From: Nocardia brasiliensis ATCC 700358
Lineage (GTDB): Bacteria > Actinomycetota > Actinomycetes > Mycobacteriales > Mycobacteriaceae
Length of the DNA: 64,000 bases
Assembly: GCF_000250675.2 (NCBI RefSeq)
Contig: NC_018681.1
Span: 1,922,001 to 1,986,000 of the forward strand
Reading direction: 5' to 3'
Part shown: piece after piece, positions 43,320 to 52,641 of the stretch
Layout of the letters: every line of letters starts with the position of its first letter
Numbering within the stretch: position 1 is the first letter of the stretch
The notes under the pieces: model-generated
What the model was told of the DNA's origin: nothing
The model's input: only the letters and a program-made list of their open reading frames with translations
The model's database searches: none
Translations under genes and position numbers: made by a program

Positions 43320-46300
43320 ACACGGCGACATCCACCACAGTCCGGGAAGCCCTCGACGCCCTCGAACTCGAAGCGGAAACCCCCGAGGAGTTCTTGGCGA
43401 TCCTGCGCGCCGCGCACACCGCATCCGGCCTCACCCCGGGCCAGCTCAGTTCCTACACCGACATCTCCCGCAGCACCGTGTACAACTGGCTGCGACCCGG
43501 CTACACCGCGCTGCCCCGCAACCGCGTCCAAGTCGAGGCGATCTTCCGCTACTGCAAACTCACACCCGACCAGCTCCTCCGCGTGCTGGCACTGTGGGAG
43601 CGGCTCGACGAAGCACGTGCCAAACCCACTCCGCCCGCGCCGAAGAAGGTGAAACCGCAAGTCGCGCAGGGGTGCAACGGGATGGGCTCGGTGCCGGCGG
43701 ATAGTGCCTCGCCGTCGCCGAGTCCAGTGCAGGAGCTGCCGAGTGCTGTGCAGGCACTGCCCGGTTCTGCGGAGAGCTTGCCCGGCCGCATGCCGACGCC
43801 GTCGGCTCGTGGGCGCGGGCCGACAGATTCGGCCGCGACGTGGGCGAGTCCCGTGTCGGAGCTGCCGGGTTCTACGCCGGGTGCGGTCAGTTCCGATCCG
43901 GCGCAGCTGGGTCGTGGGCAGGAGCCGGCGAGTCCGTTCGCGACGTCGGGGAACCCGGTGCTGGTGTCGCCGAATCCTGCTGAGGCGCCGGACGATGCTG
44001 CGCCGGTGTCGGCGAGGCTGACCGCGGTGCCGCCGAAAGGCTCGCAGCTGCCGCCGAATTCTGCGCACGTTCCGCCCCTCGGTGCACTCGCGTGGCCGAG
44101 TGGAGCCGAGGTACTGCCGGACCACGTGTCGGTGCAGATGAATGCTGCACAAGCGCCGGTGCCGACGCGCCTCGCGCCCGCGTCGAAGTCTCCGGATCGC
44201 GGGCAGGGTGCGACCGGCGCCGTCGTGGTTTCTGCGACGTCTGCGCAGGTCTCGCCCACTGCTGCACAGGTATCCGCGAGCCTTGATCCGGTCCTGTCGA
44301 ACGCTGTGCAAACGCAGACAAGTCGGTTAGCGGTGCCATCGAACGCCGTGCGGGTGTCGCCGAGTTCTGCACAACTGTCGCCGATTGATGCGCTCGCGCT
44401 GGCGAGTTCGGTATCCACGACAGTCCCGGTACGGGTGTCGCCGGGTTCCTGGCCGCCGGCGCAAGGGCTCGGGGCGGCAGCTTCTGTGCAGGTTCCGAGT
44501 GGTGCTGTGCACGGCTCGGCGGATTCCGATACGGCACCGGAGATTTCGGTGTCTTCCGCGGGTCCGGCGCAGGTATCGCCGGGTCTCCGGCCGGTTGTGC
44601 AAGGGCCGGCTGCGGTTTCTGTGCAAGTTGCGGGTGATGCTGTGCACCGTTCGACGGGTTCCGTTCCTGCACCGGCGAGTTTCGTGCAGGTCGGGCCGAG
44701 TCCGGTGGGAGCGTTGGCGTCTCCGGTGCCACGAGGTTCTGCGTCTGCGTCGATGAGGTCTGTGCAAGTGCCGGGCGAGCCTGCACCCTCGGCGACGCGT
44801 CCGACTTGGACGGGCTCCGCGTCCACGGTGAAACAGCCTGCGCTCGACCACGCGGACGAATCGGCCGCCGACCGCAATGCGGCATCGGGCGTCGAGGAAG
44901 GGCCCGGCGCGGAAGTTGTTTCGGTGCGCGAAGGTTCGCGGTGTGCGCGCCGATCGTGGCAGGTCAGCTCGATTCTGACGTTGATCGGGTCGGCCGCGCT
45001 GATCATCGTGCTGCTGCACGCGCTCGCCGGCACGGATCGGACGTTGGCTGGACCGGTGACCGTGGCCTATCTGGCGGCATTGGTGTGCGCGCTGGTCATG
45101 GTGGGGCTGGGTGCCGTCGAACGGAACCGCCGCACGGCGTACCACCGGCTGGCGAACGCGCCCGCGGTGGTGGCGATGGCGGGTGTGGCGGTGGCGACGA
45201 TCGCAACGGTCGTCCCGCACGCCGGTGACCCCGTGGCGGCCGGAACGGTCGCCGGGACTGCGGGTCTGGTGTGGGCCGGCTGGTGGTTCGCGTCGTTGAG
45301 CATGCGCGGGGTGCGTCTCCTGCTCACCGACGTGCCGATGGAATGCACGGTCGCCGTGCTGATCGGCACCGCCGCCGGCGGGTGGGTCGGTATTTCCGGC
45401 TATCCGGCCTCCAGCGCAGTGTTGGCGGGCGCCCTGACCACGGCCGCCCTGGTCCATCTGTTCGGCAACGCCGCCGCCGCGCTGGTGGACCCGCCACACC
45501 GAGACGAGACCGGTGCGCCGACAACGCCACCTGAATCCGCAACGCGCGGCGGCGGAACGTCGTTGACCGCGAGAGATCTGATCGACATCTCGACCCCGCC
45601 GCTGCCGCGACTGCCTCGGCGCAGGCCGCAGGCGCGCAACATGCACGAGCTGCTGGTCGGCATCACCTCGGCCCCGAAACCCGTTCCGGTGCAGGCGGAT
45701 TCCGTGCTGTTCGGCCCGGAGCCGGCGCGTCGCCCGGTGCCCGCCTACGAGATCATCGACCGGATCAACAACGAGCGGAGACAGGCTGCCGAGATCGGCG
45801 GCGAGCAGCCTTTTGCGGCTCGTCCGCGGTCGCTCGGGCGCCGCACTGGTGCTCGGTTCGGGCGCTACCGGCTGCGGTCGCTCGTGGGCAAGGGCGGGAT
45901 GGGCGAGGTCTACGAGGCTTTCGACACCATCCAGGGCAGGCGGGTCGCGGTCAAACTGCTGTCGGAGGCGGTGGCACTGGATCCGGCCTACCAGGCCAAC
46001 TTTCGCAGGCAGACCGCGCTCGCCGCACAGCTTGCCGCGCCGTACATCGTCCCGATCCACGACTGGGGTGTGATCAACGGTGTGCTGTTCGCCGCGACGC
46101 GCCTGATCGACGGCACCGACCTGCACACCGTGCTGCGGCGCGGTCCGGTCACCGCCGAACAGGCGGTGTCCGTCATCGAACAGATAGCCGCTGCGCTGGA
46201 TGCCGCGCACGCGGTCGGACTGGTCCACGCCGATGTGAAACCGGCCAATATCCTGCTCACCACCGGTGGCGCCGCCTATCTCAGCGATTTCGGAATCGCC

Positions 46301-47503
46301 CATCCGGCCGCCGATTCCGGGCCCGGCGCCAACGTCGAGGCCTGCGCCTACCGAGCACCGGAGCGTTTCACGACCACCTCGGTCACCGCCGGTTGCGATA
46401 TCTACGCGCTCACCGGCGTGCTCTTCGAAGCGCTCACCGGTCTACCTCCGTTTCCCGCCGCGACCACAGGCGAGGTGATCCACCGCCAGCTGACCGACCC
46501 GCCGCCGCGCCCCAGCACGCTGCGGCCGACGGTCCCGCCCGCAATGGACGCCGTGATCCGCCAAGGCATGGCCAAGCTTGCCGCCGAACGCTTTCCGACC
46601 GCCACCGCACTGGCCCGCGCCGCCCGCGCGGCCCTCGGCGCAAAGCCGCGACCACAGACCACACCACCCCCGCAACCTGCTCTGCTGCCTCAGCCCGCGC
46701 CGATGCCACGGTCTGCGCCACCGCGGTCTGTGCTGTCGGTGGGGCCCGGAGCGTCGCTACGGTCAACGCCATCGGTGGTGTCCGGAGCATCGCCACGGTC
46801 TACGCCATCGGTGGTGTCCGGAGCATCGCCACGGTCTACGCCATCGGTGGTGTCCGGAGCATCGCCACGGTCTACGCCATCGGTGGTTTCCGGAGCACCA
46901 CTACCGTCTGCGCCGTCGGTGGGATCCGGAGTGTTGCCGGGATCTGCACCGCGGATGGGGTCCGGAGTGCCGACGCGGTCTGCACCGCCGGCGGGGCCCG
47001 AATTGCCGATGCGGTCTGTTACGCGGACGCAGTCTGCTTTTCCGCCGGAGATCACCCCGGCGACGAACGTTGTGCTGCCGCCGCAGCCCGGGGTGCCGAC
47101 GCAACTTGTTTCGCGGGTGCGGTCTGTTCAGCAGGCAGGGACCGGATGGCCGACACGGTCTGGTTCGCCGAAGGGGCCAGCGCTTCCGCCGGCGACCACC
47201 CCTGCGATGAAGCTCATGCTGCCGCCGCAACCCCCGCCCTCGACGTGGTCGGCGTTTGCGGCGCCTGCATTCTCCGCGCCCCCCGCACCGTGGACACAGC
47301 GTGCATTGCCGACGCGAATTGCCTTGGCGACGCGGCCCACACCGTTGCCGGCACCTGCCCCGCTACCCCAGCGCGCGTTGCCGCCGCAGCGTCCGCCGTG
47401 GACACAGCCGACACCGCGGTCGAGGTCCGCCCGAAGGGCGAACGTCATGTTGCCACCACAGCCCGCATCCTCGGCGTGGGCCTGCATTTGCGACGGTGCC
47501 TGA
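43316..47503 (+). CDS. HTH - disordered linker - six-TM - Ser/Thr kinase protein
   Basis: About 1395 residues from GTG 43316. Residues 25-95 are a helix-turn-helix-like module (EEFLAILRAAHTASG, then ISRSTVYNWL, then LTPDQLLRVLALW). About 450 residues of Pro/Ser/Val-rich linker follow. Residues 550-725 hold six hydrophobic segments, which would put both ends in the cytoplasm. Residues 848-1110 are a Hanks-type kinase: GKGGMGEVY, Lys880, HAD at 971-973 (Ala replaces Arg of HRD), DFG from 991 and a PxxAPE-type segment YRAPERF. The rest is Pro/Ser-rich with 12-residue repeats. The N-terminal module is shared with the protein encoded at 48587. A kinase joined to a DNA-binding-like module through membrane helices is unusual. 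An upstream start at 42995 is possible but unlikely. Confidence 0.82.
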   Translation: MNTATSTTVREALDALELEAETPEEFLAILRAAHTASGLTPGQLSSYTDISRSTVYNWLRPGYTALPRNRVQVEAIFRYCKLTPDQLLRVLALWERLDEARAKPTPPAPKKVKPQVAQGCNGMGSVPADSASPSPSPVQELPSAVQALPGSAESLPGRMPTPSARGRGPTDSAATWASPVSELPGSTPGAVSSDPAQLGRGQEPASPFATSGNPVLVSPNPAEAPDDAAPVSARLTAVPPKGSQLPPNSAHVPPLGALAWPSGAEVLPDHVSVQMNAAQAPVPTRLAPASKSPDRGQGATGAVVVSATSAQVSPTAAQVSASLDPVLSNAVQTQTSRLAVPSNAVRVSPSSAQLSPIDALALASSVSTTVPVRVSPGSWPPAQGLGAAASVQVPSGAVHGSADSDTAPEISVSSAGPAQVSPGLRPVVQGPAAVSVQVAGDAVHRSTGSVPAPASFVQVGPSPVGALASPVPRGSASASMRSVQVPGEPAPSATRPTWTGSASTVKQPALDHADESAADRNAASGVEEGPGAEVVSVREGSRCARRSWQVSSILTLIGSAALIIVLLHALAGTDRTLAGPVTVAYLAALVCALVMVGLGAVERNRRTAYHRLANAPAVVAMAGVAVATIATVVPHAGDPVAAGTVAGTAGLVWAGWWFASLSMRGVRLLLTDVPMECTVAVLIGTAAGGWVGISGYPASSAVLAGALTTAALVHLFGNAAAALVDPPHRDETGAPTTPPESATRGGGTSLTARDLIDISTPPLPRLPRRRPQARNMHELLVGITSAPKPVPVQADSVLFGPEPARRPVPAYEIIDRINNERRQAAEIGGEQPFAARPRSLGRRTGARFGRYRLRSLVGKGGMGEVYEAFDTIQGRRVAVKLLSEAVALDPAYQANFRRQTALAAQLAAPYIVPIHDWGVINGVLFAATRLIDGTDLHTVLRRGPVTAEQAVSVIEQIAAALDAAHAVGLVHADVKPANILLTTGGAAYLSDFGIAHPAADSGPGANVEACAYRAPERFTTTSVTAGCDIYALTGVLFEALTGLPPFPAATTGEVIHRQLTDPPPRPSTLRPTVPPAMDAVIRQGMAKLAAERFPTATALARAARAALGAKPRPQTTPPPQPALLPQPAPMPRSAPPRSVLSVGPGASLRSTPSVVSGASPRSTPSVVSGASPRSTPSVVSGASPRSTPSVVSGAPLPSAPSVGSGVLPGSAPRMGSGVPTRSAPPAGPELPMRSVTRTQSAFPPEITPATNVVLPPQPGVPTQLVSRVRSVQQAGTGWPTRSGSPKGPALPPATTPAMKLMLPPQPPPSTWSAFAAPAFSAPPAPWTQRALPTRIALATRPTPLPAPAPLPQRALPPQRPPWTQPTPRSRSARRANVMLPPQPASSAWACICDGA
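46766..46909 (+). repeat. Four 36-bp coding tandem repeats
   Basis: Units starting with ACGCCATCGGTGGT begin at 46766, 46802, 46838 and 46874. The first three are nearly identical, the fourth has drifted. They encode STPSVVSGASPR-type repeats in the kinase C-terminal tail and keep the frame (36 = 12 codons). Confidence 0.85.
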
Positions 47504-48586
47504 GTTGTCCGCGTAGCCTGCGTTTCCTACGCGCACTGCGTTGGTGCCGCTGCCCATGCTGCGGGCGTAGCCTGGCTGCCGCCGTGGCGTGCGTGGCCGA
47601 CGTGAAGGTGTTGTGGCGGTGGCCAGGATCGTGGTCTGCTTGCGGACGGGCCTGCTCTCCCGATGTGGTTCGCACCTTCATGACGGGTGTGGGCGGCGGG
47701 GCCTCAGGGTGAGGTGGCGCAGTTCGTTTGCTGACTTTCGGTGTTGTGGGCGATCTGCACTCTGCGTGAGATCTGTTGTCCGGTAGAAGATTTCAGTCGC
47801 CGACCGGCGCGGTCGATGCTGTCTGCCGAAGTATGCTCGTCGGCCATGCCGTCGCGGATGGGTTGCCTTCAGCTGGGGGTGTAGCGGGCCTAGGCGTCCA
47901 GCTCTCTGGATCAGGTATCCGTTGGGAGTTTCGGTCGCTCTGCTGTTGCTGATGAGCGGGTCGTGCTCGGTATGAGGGTGCGGCCTGGGGGTGTTGGTCG
48001 ATCGGTTCAGAAAAGGTTGCACTGTGTGCATTGCCGGGAAGGGCGTGCAATGCACGGATACTTGCGTTGGCGCGCAACATATCTGTCCATTTGGACACCG
48101 GTGGTCGATCCGGGGCTGAGTTCGGTGGTCCGTTCATCGGAGGTAAACCGCTGGTCGACGGCATCTGAAGGGGCGAGCGTCACGTTCGTTGAGCGCGTAG
48201 TTACACATTTGTGATTTTTGCTCGCGAAGGGTGGCCGAGGAACGTTCCGGAGTGGGAGACTAGTGGCAGCCCCCGGTGCAGTCGGGGGCCGCGCCGGCCG
48301 TAACTGGTTGGTAGCGCACTGCGTCGCAGAAGTCCCTGAATTGGGCTGCACCCACAATGCTTTGGGGTTCGCGGGGCACGCGAAGCTCGTCGGGCGGGAA
48401 CCCATCTGGTGATGGATCCCGACCCAGGAGCGCCGATCGAGGTGATCGGCTCGCGGCCCGGGAACTCCTCCGTTCCACAGGTTGAGGAGTTGACGTGACC
48501 GGTCTTGTCCGCAGAGCTGGGCGTTTCGCGGGGCTCGATCATGCGCTACGTCCGGATTCAGGTGTCACTGACCGCTTTTCGTCGCA
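47504..48586. other. 1.1-kb non-coding gap with stem-loops
   Basis: No convincing gene on either strand; frames lack ribosome sites. Two stem-loops stand out: GTGCATTGC (48026-48034) with GCAATGCAC (48047-48055), 9 bp perfect with a 12-nt loop, and GCCCCCG/CGGGGGC at 48269-48289. The 16-mer GAATTGGGCTGCACCC occurs near 48339 and again inside the next gene near 48615. The gap may hold promoters or a small RNA. Confidence 0.5.
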
Positions 48587-50947
48587 TTGAGCGCCGAGTT
48601 GGCGCGGCTCGGCGCCGAATTGGGCTGCACCCTCGACCTCGACGTGGCCACCTACCCGGAACTGCGCGTCGAGTTCCTGGCGATGACCGCGGCGGCGCAG
48701 CGCGACTCGGGACGGTCCAGGGCGGACATCGTGAAACGTTGCGCGGGCCGGCCCGGCAAACAGACGGTGTACAACTACGCCGGTGCCCCGGACTACCTGA
48801 GCTTCCCCAAACCTGAACTCCTGCAACGGTATCTGATGCACTGCGGTCTCGCGCCCGAGCTGGTGCGGTTCGCGGTCGAGCGTTGTGCGGAAATCAGGCG
48901 CAGGCATCCGGAGGCAGGCAAGCCTGGACCGCGCAAACAGCAACCGTCCTCGACGGAAGCCCCGGGCGGCCACGCGCCCGGCCGATCCACTAGCGCTACC
49001 ACGCAGATCAGTGGATCCCCGGAATACGGTAGGCCGGAGGGCGCCGGTCTCGGCACGCCCGATCGTCCGGGTCTATGGCACGGATTGGCTCGATCATGCA
49101 CGCCGCGAACAGGTTTCGCTGTGGTCGGACAGCAGTTCATCACGTTGCTGTCGCCTGCGGTGTTCGAGCCGTTCGCGGCGGAGGCGTGGCAGCCGGGCAC
49201 CCGCAGATCGACCGATGTCTCGCCGCCTGACGGCTCCGGCCGATGGGTGGGCAGTGCGGTGCGGGATTCGGGCGTGCGGATCTCGCCGGGACGCATGGCC
49301 TTGCGGATGGTGCGTGCGGAACTCGAAAGTGGTGTGCGGCAAGATGATCCCACCGCTGCGGCGAGCCTGGTGCGCCGGGCCTATGGCACGGCGGGCATTG
49401 CTCTGCATACACGCGCGGGCGAGCAGGCCGAAGCAGGAGTGCAGGTGTCGTTGGACCAAGCCGAACCAGGCGATATTCTCATCCGGCACGACGGCGGCCT
49501 CGCCCTGTACGCAGGCAACGGCACCGCACTGTTGCTCGGCACCGGTAACCCTAATCCGCAACCGGTACAACCCGATCACATCCGCACGACCCGCCGCATC
49601 ACCTGGACATCGGTTCCACTGGAGAGCAGGCTGGACCTCCCGAGCGAGGCGCGTCCGGACTGCAACCGCCAGGTCCCGGAGCGGCCCCTGCGGGCGGTGA
49701 GCATCGCTTCCGGCCGTGCCGACGCCGCGCCGAGCCGCGGCGACGGTGCGATGAGCCCTGGCGACAGTGCGTCGCCCCATCTCATCGATCCGCCGGAGCA
49801 CGGCGCCGCGCAACCGGATAGTCGGTCATCGGCCCCAGCGTCGCAGGGTCCGTGGCCGGCAGAAGAGCCGACGGGCCGGTGGCCGGCAGAAGAGCCGACG
49901 GGCCGGTGGCCGGCAGAAGAGCCGACGGGCCGGTGGCCGGCAGAAGAGCCGACGGGCCGGTGGCCGGCAGAAGAGCCGACGGGCCGGTGGCCGGCAGAAG
50001 AGCCGACGGGCCGGTGGCCAGCAGAAGAGCCGAAGGGTTCGTGGCTGGCACAGGAGCTGGAATGTTCCTGGTCGGCGGAAGGCTCGGGGCTGGGGGGAGA
50101 GCCGGCGGGACCACGTTCGACGGAACAGGTTGTCGCAGCTTATGAGCGGGCGATGGGTGCGGCGAGTCAGCTGGTCGAGGTTGCGGGCCGAGCGGCGGTG
50201 CCGGGGTTGGCGGCGCTGCGGGCGGTTGATCGGCTGGTGTTTCCGTATGAGGGGTCGCAGGCGTGGCTGGTGCGCGCTGCGTTCGATGCGATTGATTTGC
50301 CATTGCCCACTGAGGTCCGGTTTGAGTTGCCGGTTATGGCGGTCGCGCTGCGACATCTGGCGGTGCGGCCCGGCGACATCGTGTTCACCGAGTCCGGAGT
50401 GCTCGGGATCTACGGCGAGCGTGGGGAGTTGGTGCATCTGGGACCTGCTGGTACCCGTGCGGTCACCGAGTTGCATCCGACGGTGTATGCCACCGCGTGG
50501 CGGGTGTCCGCGGTCCCGGCTCGAACGGGTTACGGGCTGGTGAGTGCGGTGACGATGGTCGAGCACGACGGCGCGGGCCGACTGGTGCGGATCTACCGTC
50601 CCGGCGAACGGCGCAGCGGCAGACACAGCCGAAGTCCGGAAACGGCCGAAGTCGTCGCGATGGTGATCGAGGTGGTGGAACAGGCGACGCGCCGCGGTGC
50701 AATCCTGCCGCTGAGCGCGCGAGAGTTGTTCGCTGCAGCCAACTTTCGGGGCGGTGTCGAGTTCTCGTCAATGACCGCGGCATGGGATCCGCGGCGTGCA
50801 CCGGTGTACCCCCTGGATGCGCGTTTGCCCACTGCGCCGGACCAGGCACCAGCGAGTCCGGCGACCGCGGCGCGATTGTTCCTGGCCAGGTCCGGCTCGG
50901 CACAGTTGGCGCGGTGGGTCAGGCGGCCGAGGCCGGGAGTTGCATGA
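48587..50947 (+). CDS. HTH protein with two cysteine-less NlpC/P60-like domains joined by tandem repeats
   Basis: Up to 786 residues. The farthest start is TTG 48587 right after an in-frame stop, without a ribosome site; GTG 48641 is an alternative. Residues 29-103 repeat the HTH-like module of the kinase at 43316 (VEFLAMTAAAQRDSG, then KQTVYNY, then CGLAPELVRFAVERC). Residues about 245-330 and 540-630 resemble NlpC/P60 folds: ASLVRRAYGTAGI with EPGDILIRHDGGLALYAGNG, and AWLVRAAFDAIDLP with RPGDIVFTESGVLGIYG. In both, Ala stands where the catalytic Cys of DCSGLV should be, so peptidoglycan hydrolysis is unlikely. Seven 9-residue WPAEEPTGR repeats separate them. There is no signal peptide or TM, so it is cytoplasmic. 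Function unknown. Confidence 0.72.
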   Translation: MSAELARLGAELGCTLDLDVATYPELRVEFLAMTAAAQRDSGRSRADIVKRCAGRPGKQTVYNYAGAPDYLSFPKPELLQRYLMHCGLAPELVRFAVERCAEIRRRHPEAGKPGPRKQQPSSTEAPGGHAPGRSTSATTQISGSPEYGRPEGAGLGTPDRPGLWHGLARSCTPRTGFAVVGQQFITLLSPAVFEPFAAEAWQPGTRRSTDVSPPDGSGRWVGSAVRDSGVRISPGRMALRMVRAELESGVRQDDPTAAASLVRRAYGTAGIALHTRAGEQAEAGVQVSLDQAEPGDILIRHDGGLALYAGNGTALLLGTGNPNPQPVQPDHIRTTRRITWTSVPLESRLDLPSEARPDCNRQVPERPLRAVSIASGRADAAPSRGDGAMSPGDSASPHLIDPPEHGAAQPDSRSSAPASQGPWPAEEPTGRWPAEEPTGRWPAEEPTGRWPAEEPTGRWPAEEPTGRWPAEEPTGRWPAEEPKGSWLAQELECSWSAEGSGLGGEPAGPRSTEQVVAAYERAMGAASQLVEVAGRAAVPGLAALRAVDRLVFPYEGSQAWLVRAAFDAIDLPLPTEVRFELPVMAVALRHLAVRPGDIVFTESGVLGIYGERGELVHLGPAGTRAVTELHPTVYATAWRVSAVPARTGYGLVSAVTMVEHDGAGRLVRIYRPGERRSGRHSRSPETAEVVAMVIEVVEQATRRGAILPLSARELFAAANFRGGVEFSSMTAAWDPRRAPVYPLDARLPTAPDQAPASPATAARLFLARSGSAQLARWVRRPRPGVA
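49853..50041 (+). repeat. Seven 27-bp coding tandem repeats
   Basis: Units beginning TGGCCGGCAGAAGAGCCGAC recur every 27 bp from 49853. Six are near-identical and the seventh has changed (CCAGCAGAAGAGCCGAAGGG); they encode WPAEEPTGR. The high identity points to recent expansion, and copy number may vary between strains. Frame is preserved. Confidence 0.92.
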
Positions 50948-51180
50948 GCGGAATCCCCTGAGTCCCTTGTTCATATGGCATGTGGAGACTCCGGCGGCAG
51001 CTTCGCAGGGCTCGGACCGCGGCGGCAGCGGCGAGTCCGCGATCGCGCGCTGCCGGCGCCGGCCGGATCGGGGGACGGCATCGCCAGCGCGGTGGGTCAG
51101 GCGGCTCAGACCGGAGTCGCGTGAGCGGAACCCATTGGGTTCCAGTTCGTGTGGCAGGTGGAGACTCCAGGGACGCTCGG
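50910..51180. repeat. Imperfect direct duplication at the end of the HTH/NlpC-like gene
   Basis: About 85 bp around the stop codon of the preceding gene (from GCGGTGGGTCAGGCGGC at 50917 to TGGAGACTCC at 50991) recurs at about 51089-51169, with similar spacing and some 75% identity by eye. A shorter third trace, GGCGACTCCGCGGCAGCTCT, follows at 51228. This looks like past duplication followed by decay. Confidence 0.55.
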
Positions 51181-51452
51181 CGTAGATTGGAGCGCGGCAC
51201 CTTTGGCGGCAGGGTGCCTTCGGTTGAGCCCCGGCGACTCCGCGGCAGCTCTGCGTCGCTCGGACCACACCGGCTCCGTGCGGCTCATGCAGTGCTCGAA
51301 GCCATTTGCGAAAGCATCGACAGTTGTGGGCGTGGTGACTACCCGTGACGGTGTAGCCGTCCCTGGTTTGCGCGCCGGACTGGCGTGTTGAGTTTGTTTG
51401 GGCGGTGGGGGTTTCCGGTGTGGAGGCGACCCGTGATGTGTAGCCCGTCCCA

Positions 51453-52025
51453 GGTTTGCACCGGATTATGCTGGGCACATCGTGTGCCGTACCCGGCTGT
51501 AGGTGCAGGTCAGGTGCGCGGTGGCTTGTTCCGGCGTGGTCATCTGGCTGTGGTTGCGTCTCGAGTGGCTTGGGAAAGGGCGGGTGGTCGGGGTTGTCTG
51601 GACCAAGCGACAGCTTGGTGAGGGGTTCACAGAGTTTCGATGCGGTTCACAGGAGTTGTAGCTGCTGTGAAGCGTAGAGACGGTCTGTGAAGCCCTGGGC
51701 CGCACTATCACGCGCAGCCGATCACGCCAGAAACCCCAGGTCGCCGTGTATCAAGCGACAGCTTGGTGCGTGTCGACACGCAGAAACCCCACAGCTGCAA
51801 CACTTCTCGGGATCTACACCCTTTCTGGCCACCCGAAACCGGTGTAACTCCCGAGAACTGGTGCGGATCCCCAAGCGCCCGCAGTCCATTCGCCCGCCCC
51901 GACAAGGAATGCTCGAGAACGGCACCACAGCCAGACGACCACGCTGGGACGAGACACCGCGCACCTGACGTGCGCCTACAGCCGGGAACGGCACCCGATG
52001 CGCTCAGCACTATCCATGTAACTCC
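51453..52025. repeat. Long inverted repeat, about 113-bp arms
   Basis: The left arm 51453-51565 matches the reverse complement of 51912-52025 at roughly 80% by eye, from GG-TT-CA to CTCGAG, including the shared blocks CCCGGCTGTAGG and GTCAGGTGCGCGGTG. Between the arms the 16-mer AAGCGACAGCTTGGTG occurs in direct orientation at 51605-51620 and 51753-51768, each containing the palindrome CAAGC-GACA-GCTTG. Confidence 0.65.
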
Positions 52026-52478
52026 CGCGGCAGCTACACCAAACTGAGCCGGCGAACTTCGGCAGCCAGCCAACCACCCCAAACGCAACATTCTCTCCGG
52101 AAGCCCACCCCCAAACGCAACGGAATACCACCCTGTCGACCGATCCCCCTCACCCGGAATACTTCCATCCGATCATAATCGTGCCCGATTATTCTCCGCC
52201 GACAACACTCCCACCCAACTTCCAACAATGGAACCGGACGATCCGGCATAAACAACACCGAGCCCGGAATGCTGAGGGTGGACCTCCGCTTGCGGACGGA
52301 AGCCCACCGGTTTCACCCCGATTCTCGGTCACATTCCCTGTTTGAGTCCGGGGGAGTCGGCGCGCGAGGAGATCGCCGCGCTCAACTCGCCGTCCAGTGA
52401 ACCACGGACCTGTGACCGGAACAACCCTGACATGTGTGCGGCAGTGCTGTCCTGGATGTGTCCAGCCTGGTCCAAGTT

Positions 52479-52641
52479 TCCAAAATCACTGGTAAATACC
52501 GATTTTGGACTTGTCCAAGTGGTATTGAAGGCGACCGCCTCTCGCGCTTCGGATGTCAGCGCTAATTAATTGGAATCGATGGGAAGTCCAATTAAGGAGC
52601 CGCGCCCCATTGGAATAGTCGGACTCGATGTCACGTCCAAT
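52479..52641. repeat. Cluster of TTGGA/TCCAA stem-loops
   Basis: Three inverted repeats in 160 bp: TCCAAAATC/GATTTTGGA (52479-52487 with 52501-52509, 9 bp), TTAATTGGA/TCCAATTAA (52566-52574 with 52587-52595, 9 bp) and ATTGGA/TCCAAT (52609-52614 with 52636-52641). All share the TTGGA/TCCAA core. The segment is AT-rich for this genome. Confidence 0.6.

Noticed and set aside
46766..46909. 36-bp repeats as a CRISPR array
   Set aside because: No unique spacers; the repeats are coding and contiguous.
46393..47712. Frame-shifted Cys/Ala-rich ORF at the kinase 3' end, considered as a frameshifted kinase tail
   Set aside because: The kinase frame continues with a plausible Pro/Ser-rich tail to its own stop, and the other frame is a shadow of that low-complexity DNA.
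49853..50041. 27-bp repeats as a CRISPR array
   Set aside because: Units are directly adjacent without spacers and keep the reading frame of a long gene.
51387..51968. Several 70-95-codon frames in the inverted-repeat region as small genes
   Set aside because: They lack ribosome sites and recognisable domains; similarity between the two arms explains the similar peptides.
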